Counted from the first letter of the stretch, positions 54,901 through 64,000 are shown. The stretch: DNA of 64,000 nt from an uncultured Phocaeicola sp. (GCA_944320845.1 CALUJA010000012.1:1-64000); one strand, 5' to 3'. Notes: generated by a model from the letters alone, not told the origin. Numbers and translations are program-made.

Positions 54901-57566
54901 TTCCAGCCTTTTAATCGTACTAAATGGAATTGAAACGCTGTACTGCTTCCTCCACCTCCGCTCATTCCGTACACTTTTAATCGTACTAAATGGAATTGAA
55001 ACATCCGACATATTCAACAACTGGGTGAGAACGGAACTTTTAATCGTACTAAATGGAATTGAAACGATGCAAAATGTATTCTTATCGAACTGATGCGTCT
55101 CTCTTTTAATCGTACTAAATGGAATTGAAACGAGAAATATGAGCTGCTGCTTGAGGGCGGCACGTACTTTTAATCGTACTAAATGGAATTGAAACTATCA
55201 TAGGTATTATCTGCCTGGATAAGGAAGATCTTTTAATCGTACTAAATGGAATTGAAACGAAGATCCCGTGTAGATGTATTCTCCCTCTATCCTCTTTTAA
55301 TCGTACTAAATGGAATTGAAACCTTGTTTCATAAATGGTGTTAGGGTTCCTACTGTCATTGACTTTTAATCGTACTAAATGGAATTGAAACTATAGTAAC
55401 CCGGGATTTAATCCCGCCGCTTCGACTTTTAATCGTACTAAATGGAATTGAAACCGCCTTCCGCTCAGCCCGCCGTTACTCCGTCTATCTTTTAATCGTA
55501 CTAAATGGAATTGAAACTGCCGCTATCCCCTTTCCTCGTTCTAAATAGGAAAACTTTTAATCGTACTAAATGGAATTGAAACCAAAACCCTTCTGTGTCC
55601 ACTCTCGATTTTTGGGCACTTTTAATCGTACTAAATGGAATTGAAACTAATTTTTTTTTGTAGTAATCAGGCAGTGCTGCTCTTTTAATCGTACTAAATG
55701 GAATTGAAACCGACAAGCGAAAGAAGAATCTTTTAGCACGGTACCTTTTAATCGTACTAAATGGAATTGAAACGTGGCAAGCGTTGTACACGCTTGAAAT
55801 CCTGAACTCTTTTAATCGTACTAAATGGAATTGAAACTGGTCAAATTCCGTATAGTACAGGTTCACGTGCTGTCTTTTAATCGTACTAAATGGAATTGAA
55901 ACTCAGAGAGCAGAACCAGACGCCGAAGCAGCAGGCGCACTTTTAATCGTACTAAATGGAATTGAAACCATGAACGCTGGGTGATATACCCTCTTCAGCT
56001 AATTCTTTTAATCGTACTAAATGGAATTGAAACGGTGGAAAGGCCGTTCTGACATCATCCGCTCGTTCAGCTTTTAATCGTACTAAATGGAATTGAAACC
56101 TCGCATATTGTACATTATCTTTCATCTGCGTGACTTTTAATCGTACTAAATGGAATTGAAACTGAGGCTTTCTGATGTAAGCTCGGAAGGAAGCTTCTCT
56201 TTTAATCGTACTAAATGGAATTGAAACTGCGCTACGACGGTTCAAACGAACTTCACGCGGCACTTTTAATCGTACTAAATGGAATTGAAACTCGACGAAG
56301 GATACACGCAGCTGTACCCGTTCCGCTTTTAATCGTACTAAATGGAATTGAAACACAAGGCGAATGCTGAGAATGTTGCAGCCACTAATACTTTTAATCG
56401 TACTAAATGGAATTGAAACATTTGGATGCCATGAACCTTCGTGACTGGTATCTCTTTTAATCGTACTAAATGGAATTGAAACTATCCAGAATGATTTCAC
56501 TTGCTGTCATGGCATCTCTTTTAATCGTACTAAATGGAATTGAAACAAAGATGTTATTCTACTAATAAATAACGAGCAAACTTTTAATCGTACTAAATGG
56601 AATTGAAACGAAGTAAAGTGGGATGACGATCAGCCGCGAGAACTCTTTTAATCGTACTAAATGGAATTGAAACCCTACGAGCGAAGCGGCCAATACAGCC
56701 GCGTTCGTGGACTTTTAATCGTACTAAGGAATTGAAACAACAGGTCGACCGCGTTTATCCCGACAAGGTAGACTTTTAATCGTACTAAATGGAATTGAAA
56801 CATAGTGAAGATGTCCTTTCCGGAAAGGGAGTAGCCCTTTTAATCGTACTAAATGGAATTGAAACGACAAAGGCAATTGATCCGACTTATTAGGGCCAGA
56901 CTTTTAATCGTACTAAATGGAATTGAAACATACGGAACTTAGCATTCTTCAACAAGGTCATCTTCTTTTAATCGTACTAAATGGAATTGAAACTTGAGTA
57001 TAACGAAAAAAATCCGCATATATCTTCTCTTTTAATCGTACTAAATGGAATTGAAACGTCTATTTGTTCTTGTAGGAAATTCATTTGCTTTCTTTTAATC
57101 GTACTAAATGGAATTGAAACATGTTTGACGAGCTTTCTATTGAATTTTTGAAAGTCTTTTAATCGTACTAAATGGAATTGAAACGCGGATAATAGGTATT
57201 CTCTTAGGTTGTCAATTTCTCTTTTAATCGTACTAAATGGAATTGAAACTTGCTACTGCTGTGCTGCTTCCCATGTCGGGTGCTCTTTTAATCGTACTAA
57301 ATGGAATTGAAACAAGAAGATATATCCGTATCACCGTTACCGGTTATATACTTTTAATCGTACTAAATGGAATTGAAACAGGTTATTACGAAGCTGCTCA
57401 TTAAGAAGCTGTTCTTTTAATCGTACTAAATGGAATTGAAATAACGCTTTTACGGTTGCGATTATCTGGCTGTCTGCTTTTAATCGTACTAAAATGGAAT
57501 TGAAATGACATCAACGGCATCATCACCTTCAAGGCAACCCTCCTTTTAATCGTACTAAATGGAATT
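48902..57566 (+). CRISPR. Type I-B CRISPR array, 135 repeats / 134 spacers
   Basis: A 29-nt repeat (5' CTTTTAATCG..., 3' ...GGAATTGAAAC) recurs with a period of 61-69 bp. Counting each copy gives 135 repeats, the last truncated, and 134 spacers of 34-40 nt. The 3' end ATTGAAAC is the usual type I-B crRNA handle, so transcription runs left to right from the cas2 side. All repeats up to about 56.6 kb look identical. At the distal end, repeat 122 (56712) lacks two bases, repeats 133 (57414) and 134 (57477) end in T instead of C, 134 has an extra A, and repeat 135 (57543-57566) stops after 24 nt. This is normal trailer decay and confirms polarity. Confidence 0.99.
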
Positions 57567-57706
57567 TCTGGGATGCGGCTTTTCCTGAAAGTACATTTGT
57601 TTCCCTTACGGGGTCTTTCGCTTTTCTCTATTGTTGTTTTTATCTGTCTTTCAGAAAGTGTCTGTTAATGCCTTGTTATGGCATAAAGATAATGGAACAA
57701 CTGAGA

Positions 57707-57889
57707 TTATAAGGTATTGTGTATATCCGTCGGACGGTTGTACAACAGATAATGCAGGCTGTCATTAAGGTTAAGTGTGGCTGCATGCCTGAATGATTGA
57801 ATAAAGTCCTTGTGCGCCAGTTTAATCAAATCATCTTTGGATGTGCTGCCCGAGGGAATGTTCTTCCGCACAATGGGATTTGTTGTCAT
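57707..57889 (-). CDS. Hypothetical 60-residue ORF between array and capsule genes
   Basis: MTTNPIVRKNIPSGSTSKDD... followed by a helical middle (HKDFIQSFRHAATLNLNDSL). No family recognised and no clear ribosome site. It may be a remnant of a larger gene. Apart from it and the terminator near 57928, I see nothing else in the 420 bp after the array. Confidence 0.25.
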   Translation of the reverse strand: MTTNPIVRKNIPSGSTSKDDLIKLAHKDFIQSFRHAATLNLNDSLHYLLYNRPTDIHNTL

Positions 57890-57927
57890 AAAGACTCCAG
57901 ACGGAGATGTTCAAAAACTATATAAAA

Positions 57928-57967
57928 GAAAGTCCCGTTACATTTAGTAGCGGGACTTTCTTTTTTT
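57928..57967 (-). terminator. Terminator of the polysaccharide operon (bidirectional)
   Basis: GAAAGTCCCG (57928-57937) pairs with CGGGACTTTC (57951-57960), 10 bp. T-runs lie on both sides: plus strand after 57960, minus strand CTTTCTTTTATA after 57928. It lies 20 bp downstream of the wzz stop on the minus strand. Confidence 0.85.
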
Positions 57968-57986
57968 CTGTGTGACAATGTCAGGT

Positions 57987-59075
57987 CTATTTCTTCAGTT
58001 CGTTTTTGATGTCCGTCCACAAGTCTTTCCCGAAGAGAATCCATGCGGCGCTTCCCACAAATGCCAGAAACATGAATCCGACCAGAATCAGAGCCTTTCG
58101 CGGAGCCGACGGCTTCAGCGGCACGGTGGCTGGCTCCACTACCGCAAACACCGGCTTGTCTTCCTGAATCTTCGCCCGCAGCAGTTCCAGCTGCGTGGCC
58201 GCCTGCTGGTAAATCTGGCTGGCAAGCTTCAGCTGCGTTTCCATCCGTTCTCCCTCCACCTTGGCTGCATTCAGCGTGACTAGCTGGTTTCGGTCCTGGA
58301 ATGCGGCGTACTCCCTTTGTATGCGGTAATACTCCTCCTTCGACTTTTCATACAGCTTTTCCTGATAGTTGAAGTCCTCTGTAGCCTTCTTGGTACGGTA
58401 GGCGGTGATGTACGCCTGCAGCTTGTGCACCACGCTGTCGGCCACCACCGCGGCCACCACCGGGTCCTGCAGGGTGACGGATATGGTGGTGATGCCGGTG
58501 GTCTTGTTCGCCTCGGCGGACATTGTTTCTTTAATATTCATTAGGCATTTTTCTTCCTCTTTTGTTAAATAAAAAGGATTAGGAATTTCTCTTTCTGTTT
58601 TTTCGTCTTCTTCTTTAAATAGTGATATGATTTCTCCAATAACTTTTCCTGGTAAGGAGAATATATAGCTGAACCACGGTTTATTCTGTTCTTCTATGAA
58701 GTGATGGAAAGTAAGTATGGTATCACTCTTTTCTGGTTTTACGGGTATATTGTATAGTTCAAGTGCGAAGGGGGTCGAGGCCATGATGTCAGGGAAAAGT
58801 GAGACATTTAATGCATCTTGAGAATTTGTTGATGATAAGTCTCCAAGGCCAAGCATAGCGGCCATTCCCATTAAGGTTGTTCCTGTAGAATTTCCTGATT
58901 CAGGAGAAAGTGTGACTGTTACTGTGTATTCTTTAGGAATGCTAAATGATATAATTAGTCCAATAATAAAACTATATAGAATTGCTTTATATAAAATTTT
59001 ACGTTGTTTTTTTAGTCTCTTATATATTTCAATAAGATTAATTTCTTTTTCTTCCATATTGGGTGATGGTTTCAT
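57987..59075 (-). CDS. Wzz-type polysaccharide chain-length determinant
   Basis: Polysaccharide co-polymerase that sets chain length. Two transmembrane helices frame a long periplasmic coiled-coil region: helix 1 near residues 32-50 (AILYSFIIGLIISFSIPKEY) and a C-terminal helix after the PLKPSAPRKALI motif (about 325-350), the proline-rich Wzz signature. The middle is helical (EDFNYQEKLYEKSKEEYYRI). The gene is compositionally mixed: the C-terminal half (57987 to about 58525) is GC-rich with Ala/Val/Gln codons, the N-terminal half is AT-rich. A later start at 59057 (MEEKEINL) is also possible. Confidence 0.88.
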   Translation of the reverse strand: MKPSPNMEEKEINLIEIYKRLKKQRKILYKAILYSFIIGLIISFSIPKEYTVTVTLSPESGNSTGTTLMGMAAMLGLGDLSSTNSQDALNVSLFPDIMASTPFALELYNIPVKPEKSDTILTFHHFIEEQNKPWFSYIFSLPGKVIGEIISLFKEEDEKTEREIPNPFYLTKEEEKCLMNIKETMSAEANKTTGITTISVTLQDPVVAAVVADSVVHKLQAYITAYRTKKATEDFNYQEKLYEKSKEEYYRIQREYAAFQDRNQLVTLNAAKVEGERMETQLKLASQIYQQAATQLELLRAKIQEDKPVFAVVEPATVPLKPSAPRKALILVGFMFLAFVGSAAWILFGKDLWTDIKNELKK

Positions 59076-59102
59076 ATTAATTGTTTGATGTTTTTATAGA
59101 AT

Positions 59103-59651
59103 TTATAAAGCGAATAAATATGGATAATGTTGTGTATATTGTATGTTGTGATTCATTCTGTACTTGATTAATCGTGCAGGATTTCCTCCCCAAATAGTAA
59201 AAGGTTGAGTATCTTTGACGATGACGCTTCCTGGAAGTATAATGCTTCCTTCTCCGATCGTAACTCCAGGCATGATTAAACAATTCGCAAATATAAAGCT
59301 ATTATCTTGGATATAAACAGAGGCACCTTTTGTTTTGAAATAAGAATCTTCTATATCATGTCCTAAGGTGTAGATTTTTGTGTTATGTGCAATTCCTACA
59401 TTATTCCCTATGTAAATACCTCTTCTGTTGTCAAGGTAACAGCTAAAATTAATACAAGAATCATGTCCTATTTCTAATTTCCCGATATGGAAAAAGCGAA
59501 CTTTTCTATGTATTTGGCTTCTTTTGCCTACTTTGATCAAAAAAAGAGATAAATATATTCGACTTAAAAATGCTCCCGGAACAAAAGAATAGCTGAAATT
59601 AAGAAAAGCCACTAAAAAGAATTTACATTGCAAAAGGATTTTTCTTTTCAT
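59103..59651 (-). CDS. Left-handed beta-helix acyltransferase
   Basis: Hexapeptide-repeat transferase, probably adding an acetyl group to a sugar of the capsule repeat unit. The central part shows hexapeptide periodicity (IHRKVRFFHIGKLEIGHDSC, GIYIGNNVGIAHNTKIYTLGH with the catalytic-type histidine, LIMPGVTIGEGSIILPGSVI) and ends IWGGNPARLIKYR, the usual closing motif. The first 35 residues are hydrophobic/basic. 182 residues. AT-rich like its neighbours. Confidence 0.85.
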   Translation of the reverse strand: MKRKILLQCKFFLVAFLNFSYSFVPGAFLSRIYLSLFLIKVGKRSQIHRKVRFFHIGKLEIGHDSCINFSCYLDNRRGIYIGNNVGIAHNTKIYTLGHDIEDSYFKTKGASVYIQDNSFIFANCLIMPGVTIGEGSIILPGSVIVKDTQPFTIWGGNPARLIKYRMNHNIQYTQHYPYLFAL

Positions 59652-59655
59652 TGCA

Positions 59656-60366
59656 TTATGATTTGAAATAATAGTAAAAAATCTTGAAGCTGATTAATAA
59701 TCTTTTTACTCGAAATAATTTAGGTTCCATTATGAGCCTCCATAATCCTTCTAATCCTATATTTTGTATGTACTTAGGAGCTCTTTTTATTGTTCCTGCT
59801 ACAAAATCAAAAGTACCTCCACATCCTATTGCCATTTTACAATTTAAAGAGATGAGGGTATTTTTATTGTCTTGTATCCAATATTCTTGTTTTCCCATAC
59901 CAAATGCAACAAAAAGAATGTCTGGAGAAAATTCTTTAAGTTTGTTTAAAATTTCAGTATTATGCTGTTTGGGGAAAGGGTAAGGCATATATTGGGGTGA
60001 AAAGCCTGATATTGTAATATTATATGTATTTCGTAATTTTTCTATTGCTTGTGTATTTGATTTGGGGTTTCCTCCTAATAAAAATATTTTGTATTTTTCT
60101 TTTTCGGCCCATTGGCAGATGTCATAAATTAAATCAGAACCAGATATTTTTTCTATAGACTCTTTATACTTAAGTCGATAAAGCCATAGAGGGATTTGTC
60201 CATCGATTGTAGAATAATTGTTGTCAATAATATTTTTTAATTTGTTGTCATTTTGTGCTTTTACTATGGCTTCTGCATTTACTGTCACTACTTGTTTAAA
60301 TGGAACGGTCTTATCAAATAGTTGTTGTAAATGGAGACAAGAAATATTGATGTTGCAAAGTTTCAT
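59656..60366 (-). CDS. WecG/TagA/CpsF-type glycosyltransferase (GT26)
   Basis: Transfers a sugar to an undecaprenyl-linked intermediate. The family pattern is complete: VVTVNAEAIVKAQND near residue 26, IDGQIPLWLYRLK near 53, FLLGGNPKSNTQAIEKLR, DILFVAFGMGKQEYWI near 135 and GCGGTFDFVAGTIKRAPKY near 170, followed by LEGLWRLIMEPKLFRVKR. 236 residues. Overlaps the upstream GT4 gene by 4 bp. Confidence 0.93.
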   Translation of the reverse strand: MKLCNINISCLHLQQLFDKTVPFKQVVTVNAEAIVKAQNDNKLKNIIDNNYSTIDGQIPLWLYRLKYKESIEKISGSDLIYDICQWAEKEKYKIFLLGGNPKSNTQAIEKLRNTYNITISGFSPQYMPYPFPKQHNTEILNKLKEFSPDILFVAFGMGKQEYWIQDNKNTLISLNCKMAIGCGGTFDFVAGTIKRAPKYIQNIGLEGLWRLIMEPKLFRVKRLLISFKIFYYYFKS

Positions 60367-61448
60367 TGTACAATGAGTTTTAACTGTAAATATAAATCTT
60401 GTGAGACTTTATCGGCTTTATAAGCAAGTGCTGTTTGATATGCATTATTTTGAATTTCTTTTATTCTTTGTTGACTAAGATTTCTGAATTGTTCGATTTT
60501 TTGAGCTAAGTCCCTTTCGTCATTAGGTTTGAAAAAGAATCCGTTCTCTTCATTTTTAATGTAATCAGTTAAACCTCCTATATGTGAGCCTATTACAGGA
60601 ACATGAGAAGCCATTGCTTCTAATCCTACCAATCCTAAACTTTCTTCTAATGTTGTTGGAAAGATAAAAAGATCAAGATTTGCATAAATGGGAGGTAAGT
60701 CTTTATAAGGAACAGAACCTAAATAAGTGGTGTCTTTTAGACACAAATTTTTGATTAAGTGTTTCATTTCAGGAATGTCATTGCCATTCCCTAATAAAAT
60801 AGCTTTTGATTCTATGCCTTTATCTTGTAAAATTTTTATTGCTTTTAGGAAAACATCCCATCCTTTGCCACGGTCTATTCTGGATATATATCCAATGGTC
60901 AATTTATTATTTGATGTTTTGGGATATGCTTTATAAAAAATATTATCAACACCACCGGATGGAGAGACAAAGAGTTTAGATATAGGAATTTCAGGGATTA
61001 ATTTTATAACCTTTTCTTTAAAAAAATGAGAAGGAACCACGATTAGCCGAGATTTTATTAGTAATGGTTTTATAAGTGATAAGAAATAGGCTGCAAGTTT
61101 TGTCTGTGTTATGACATCTTCTCCATGTATGTTGAAAACTAATGGAATTTTTTTAATGATTGAAACCAATCTAAGAGGAATGGCTGCGTGCGTGATTACA
61201 TGGACATATACAATGTCATATTGATGAAAAAGAAGGTAATATAATATTGCTATATAAAATTTAATGTATTTCCATATTTTTGTATACAGATGAAATGACC
61301 TTCCACGTATAACGCATATGTCGATTTTATTTGTTCCTCCTTCTTGTAGGGATAAATTATCTACAAAATTTTTGATGAAAGTTCCGTGAAATGGATTTTT
61401 GGTCGAAGGGTATAAATTAGAGATAACAAGAATTTTGAGATTCTTCAT
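60363..61448 (-). CDS. GT4 family glycosyltransferase
   Basis: GT-B fold enzyme, 361 residues. N-terminal Rossmann half starts NLKILVISNLYPSTKNPFHG, with VFNIHGEDVI near 105. The C-terminal nucleotide-sugar domain has IGYISRIDRGKGWDVFLKAI near 185 and FPTTLEESLGLVGLEAMASHVPVIGSHIGG near 270, containing the EX7E-like donor motif. Its start lies inside the end of the upstream polymerase gene (32-bp overlap). Sugar specificity unknown. Confidence 0.92.
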   Translation of the reverse strand: MKNLKILVISNLYPSTKNPFHGTFIKNFVDNLSLQEGGTNKIDICVIRGRSFHLYTKIWKYIKFYIAILYYLLFHQYDIVYVHVITHAAIPLRLVSIIKKIPLVFNIHGEDVITQTKLAAYFLSLIKPLLIKSRLIVVPSHFFKEKVIKLIPEIPISKLFVSPSGGVDNIFYKAYPKTSNNKLTIGYISRIDRGKGWDVFLKAIKILQDKGIESKAILLGNGNDIPEMKHLIKNLCLKDTTYLGSVPYKDLPPIYANLDLFIFPTTLEESLGLVGLEAMASHVPVIGSHIGGLTDYIKNEENGFFFKPNDERDLAQKIEQFRNLSQQRIKEIQNNAYQTALAYKADKVSQDLYLQLKLIVQ

Positions 61449-62643
61449 GTTGTGTGGAGGTTGTTATAATATTGTTCGGTATGTATATAAGTGTATTAAT
61501 AAGTGCAATGAATAGACTTGCCATTCCTGAGTATAGAATGTGTCCGGCAAAGGTAGATGCGGATAGTAACAATATATTTATGAAGAATATAAGTCGTGCT
61601 ATTTTGTTTTTAGCACAATATTGGTAACTCTTGATTAAGAGGTAAAAATAAAAAGTATAAGTGATAATGATTCCAATATATCCATAATATAGAAGTGTAT
61701 CAAGGGGATCCATTTCAATGCTCTTGTTGTTGCTGAATCCTAAACCTAAAAATCTTATTAGAATATTAGGTGCTTCAAAAAATTTGTCCTTTTCTGCAAG
61801 CCAGAATTCATGTCTGCCGGACAATAATAATTGACTTAATCCACCTTGTTCGTAAAAATATGTCCATCTTTCAACCATTCCTAAAGAATCAAGAGCTAAA
61901 TATAGAGCATAGATAATGGTCATTGTTCCTAATAAAATTATAGGTACAATTTTAAATGCTTTTTTGCGTGAAATAGTTAGATTGGGGATAATTATAATGC
62001 TTATAATGACTGCTAATAATCCAGTTTTGGTTCCTAATAGTGTAGCTGTAATCAAACATAAAAAAACAGTACTTAAATAGCGGATATTGTGGTATGAATA
62101 TTTTTCTCCAACTTTGTATAAAAGAAATGGAAAAAGAACTATTATCAATCCTGAAAGTTCATTCCCGGCATAGAAGAATCCTCTATATCCTAAACCTTCG
62201 ACATATGCTGAATACCCTAATCCGAAAAGTCCGACAAGTATGTTAATTATCAGTACACATGTATTGATGTTGAATATTTTGGATATTCTGTGGTATACAT
62301 ATTGGCTGTTTTTTTGAATCAGGATTTTTACGTAAGAATATATTAATATTATTAAAATGAATCTAAACAGATGATTCATTGTTTCACCAATCATTGGCAT
62401 TCGTATGTTTAATATGAGGTGTAAAAATAGAATGCCTATATATATGTATATATTTAGGATGGTGACTATTCCTTTTTTATAAAATGTAAGCCCTAAAGTT
62501 ACAATTAACATTATGGCTATTTTATATATAGGAGATAGGGGAATATCTATGCCTGTAGTTAGGCAAAACCCATTAATTGCATCTATGATTAACCATATTG
62601 AAACAAGATTGAAGAAAGTATATGCAAACTTGTCCAATGTCAT
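61417..62643 (-). CDS. O-antigen/capsule polymerase (Wzy-like)
   Basis: Highly hydrophobic 408-residue protein with about ten predicted helices and a large extracytoplasmic loop (about residues 265-310: LDSLGMVERWTYFYEQGGLSQLLLSGRHEFW, written in part), the layout of Wzy/O-antigen ligases. Arg-rich RHEFW is the kind of loop residue found in these enzymes. No wzx flippase is present in the visible part of the locus. Assignment is by topology and context, not by a strong motif. Confidence 0.78.
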   Translation of the reverse strand: MTLDKFAYTFFNLVSIWLIIDAINGFCLTTGIDIPLSPIYKIAIMLIVTLGLTFYKKGIVTILNIYIYIGILFLHLILNIRMPMIGETMNHLFRFILIILIYSYVKILIQKNSQYVYHRISKIFNINTCVLIINILVGLFGLGYSAYVEGLGYRGFFYAGNELSGLIIVLFPFLLYKVGEKYSYHNIRYLSTVFLCLITATLLGTKTGLLAVIISIIIIPNLTISRKKAFKIVPIILLGTMTIIYALYLALDSLGMVERWTYFYEQGGLSQLLLSGRHEFWLAEKDKFFEAPNILIRFLGLGFSNNKSIEMDPLDTLLYYGYIGIIITYTFYFYLLIKSYQYCAKNKIARLIFFINILLLSASTFAGHILYSGMASLFIALINTLIYIPNNIITTSTQHEESQNSCYL

Positions 62644-62670
62644 TTTTATTATTTTGAAATGATTTGTTAG

Positions 62671-63567
62671 CTATGATAAATGTTTAATCCACTTCTTGAT
62701 GTAATAGATACTGAAATCTTGTATAATAGACATCCAACTTTCTTCTTGAAAATATAATTTGATTTGTGTTTTATATTCTGAAATTGATATTTGTTTTATC
62801 TGTTTTATAAGTTCAAATTGATTGATTCGATAAGGAATTAGGTGATAATGATAAATTTGATTAGTATAATATAAACGATTTGTTTCTTTACATACTTGAA
62901 TCCTTGTCTTTAATCGTTCTATGGTGTTTTTATGAAATAATGAATCTCGTCTAATTGTTGATATATAAATACATTGTAGATAGCCTATTACCTTTGACGA
63001 TTTAATACCTGCTGTGACCGAAAATAGAATATCATTGGCAACAGATGTTTCTCCAAAAAAAATGTTGTTATTCTCAATAAACTTTCTATTAATTAATTTA
63101 CCCCAAGGTACAGCATTAGTATATTTTATTTTGTTAAATTTTTTACGTTTAATATTATTGGATAAGTCAATTCTACTTTTTACTTTTTCTAAAGTAATAT
63201 TATCAACACTTTTTGATAAAAAGAATATGATATCAGCTTTTTCATTAAAATGTTGGTCTATAACTGTTGTAAAATTTTCTGTAAAGAAATCATCAGCATC
63301 AGCGAAAAGTAACCATTTTCCTTGGGCATGTTTTAATCCCACATTACGTGCATATCCTGCACCTTTTCCTTCTTTTGTAAAATAGATTTCTGTATTTTTT
63401 CTGTTTAATCCAGGAAAGTTTTTAAAATCAACAATCGATGGGTCACTATTGTCATCAATAATAATGATTTGAATATCTTCTCTTTGGGGTATGGAATTTA
63501 AACAGCGTTGTAATAAGTCAGGAATGTTCTTATGTGGGATGATAATTGTATAATTATATTTGTCCAT
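62671..63567 (-). CDS. GT2 family glycosyltransferase
   Basis: GT-A enzyme, 298 residues from the ATG at 63567 (MDKYNYTIIIPHKNIPDLL), which is 2 nt past the ugd stop; an upstream ATG at 63585 would overlap it. IIIIDDNSDPSIV near residue 35 and LLFADADDFF near 91 (DXD metal site) are the family motifs. The C-terminal half is basic and helical without membrane spans. Strongly AT-rich. Acceptor unknown. Confidence 0.9.
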   Translation of the reverse strand: MDKYNYTIIIPHKNIPDLLQRCLNSIPQREDIQIIIIDDNSDPSIVDFKNFPGLNRKNTEIYFTKEGKGAGYARNVGLKHAQGKWLLFADADDFFTENFTTVIDQHFNEKADIIFFLSKSVDNITLEKVKSRIDLSNNIKRKKFNKIKYTNAVPWGKLINRKFIENNNIFFGETSVANDILFSVTAGIKSSKVIGYLQCIYISTIRRDSLFHKNTIERLKTRIQVCKETNRLYYTNQIYHYHLIPYRINQFELIKQIKQISISEYKTQIKLYFQEESWMSIIQDFSIYYIKKWIKHLS

Positions 63568-63569
63568 AC

Positions 63570-64000
63570 TTATCTTCCGATACAATAATACTCAAACCCC
63601 AGGTTCTTCATCTCCTGCGCGTCGTAGATGTTTCGCCCGTCAATGACCAGCGGACGGTTCATTGACTTCTTGATTACGCCCCAGCTTGGCAGGCGGAACT
63701 GCTTCCATTCCGTCAGGAGCAGGAGGGCGTCGGCGTTGAGGGTGGCGTCGTACATGTCGGCGGCATATTCCACGGCGTTGCCGATACGGCGGCTGCACTC
63801 GTCCATCGCAACGGGGTCGTACACGCGTACCCGGCATCCGGCCTCAAGCAGCAGGCGGATGGTGACCAGTGAGGTGGCTTCGCGCATGTCGTCGGTCTCG
63901 GGCTTGAAGGCGAGCCCCCATACGGCCACGGTCTTCCCTTTCAGGGCTCCCCCGTAGTAGTGTTCCAGTTTCCGGAAGAGCACGGTCTTCTGCCGTTCGT
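63570..64000 (-). CDS. UDP-glucose/NDP-sugar 6-dehydrogenase, C-terminal part
   Basis: The visible 143 codons are the C-terminal NDP-binding domain of UDP-glucose/GDP-mannose dehydrogenases: ERQKTVLFRKLEHYY at the edge, KTVAVWGLAFKPETDDMREAT, VRVYDPVAMDE and ALLLLTEWKQF. The N-terminal NAD domain and catalytic cysteine lie beyond position 64000. Motif spacing favours UDP-glucose dehydrogenase, supplying UDP-glucuronate to the capsule. GC-rich, unlike the adjacent GT2. Confidence 0.92.
   Translation of the reverse strand, partial: ERQKTVLFRKLEHYYGGALKGKTVAVWGLAFKPETDDMREATSLVTIRLLLEAGCRVRVYDPVAMDECSRRIGNAVEYAADMYDATLNADALLLLTEWKQFRLPSWGVIKKSMNRPLVIDGRNIYDAQEMKNLGFEYYCIGR

Noticed and set aside
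48983..57000. Many ORFs of 60-180 residues in the array containing LLIVLNGIET or FQFHLVRLK/VSIPFSTIK repeats
   Set aside because: They are translations of the CRISPR repeat in different frames, not proteins.
57567..57706. Searched for further decayed repeats after the truncated last repeat
   Set aside because: Nothing repeat-like beyond 57566.

Overview
The window looks like a Bacteroidales chromosome, probably Bacteroidaceae; I cannot resolve the genus. The evidence is the Bacteroidota promoter signature (TTTG, about 19-20 bp, TAnnTTTG) in front of several genes, the S46 dipeptidyl-peptidases, the PUR-family DUF3276 protein, the long NusB, DUF5606 and DUF4837 proteins, and an acyl-ACP thioesterase inside the branched-chain amino acid operon. 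Core genes are clearly more GC-rich than the CRISPR effector genes and the polysaccharide genes at the right end.

Layout. 1-75: partial tRNA-Ser. 249-7808: housekeeping run (valS, polyprenol-P-mannose synthase-like GT2, pyrC, free-standing MetH reactivation domain, metallophosphoesterase, plsC). 7967-8665: lipoprotein. 8851-13282: tandem S46 peptidases whose specificity residues predict one DPP7 and one DPP11. 13416-19709: ilv operon (ilvD-ilvB-ilvN-thioesterase-ilvC) with a promoter, a 31-codon leader peptide rich in Val/Leu/Ile, and mutually exclusive antiterminator and terminator structures. 19775-25483: translation, RNA, secretion and CoA genes. 25526-30551: minus-strand operon of an AmpG-like permease, a SpoIID/LytB protein and a GT2-DUF4922 fusion. 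30809-39541: long plus-strand run from rlmN to an MFS transporter; its second half (nucleotidyltransferase, ATP-grasp-like, CDP-alcohol phosphatidyltransferase, flippase-like, HAD phosphatase, sugar permease) resembles a head-group phospholipid locus, possibly inositol lipid.

39888-57566: a complete type I-B (Cst1/Cst2) CRISPR-Cas system, cas6-cas8-cas7-cas5-cas3-cas4-cas1-cas2, followed by an array of 135 repeats and 134 spacers, with the leader on the cas2 side and decayed repeats at the far end. Several spacers form families whose members encode the same short peptide with codon-level differences, so homologous viral genes were sampled repeatedly.

The most interesting element is the 280-bp cas6-cas8 gap. 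On the minus strand it holds one degenerate CRISPR repeat, a guide-like stretch and an intrinsic terminator. The first 18 nt of the guide match, 17/18 and with the single mismatch at position 12, a site covering the putative cas8 promoter. This is the architecture of a crRNA-like RNA that directs Cascade to repress its own operon (CreR/CreA type).

57987-64000: minus-strand capsule/exopolysaccharide genes (wzz, hexapeptide transferase, WecG-type GT, GT4, wzy, GT2, ugd), an AT-rich cassette flanked by GC-rich conserved ends.
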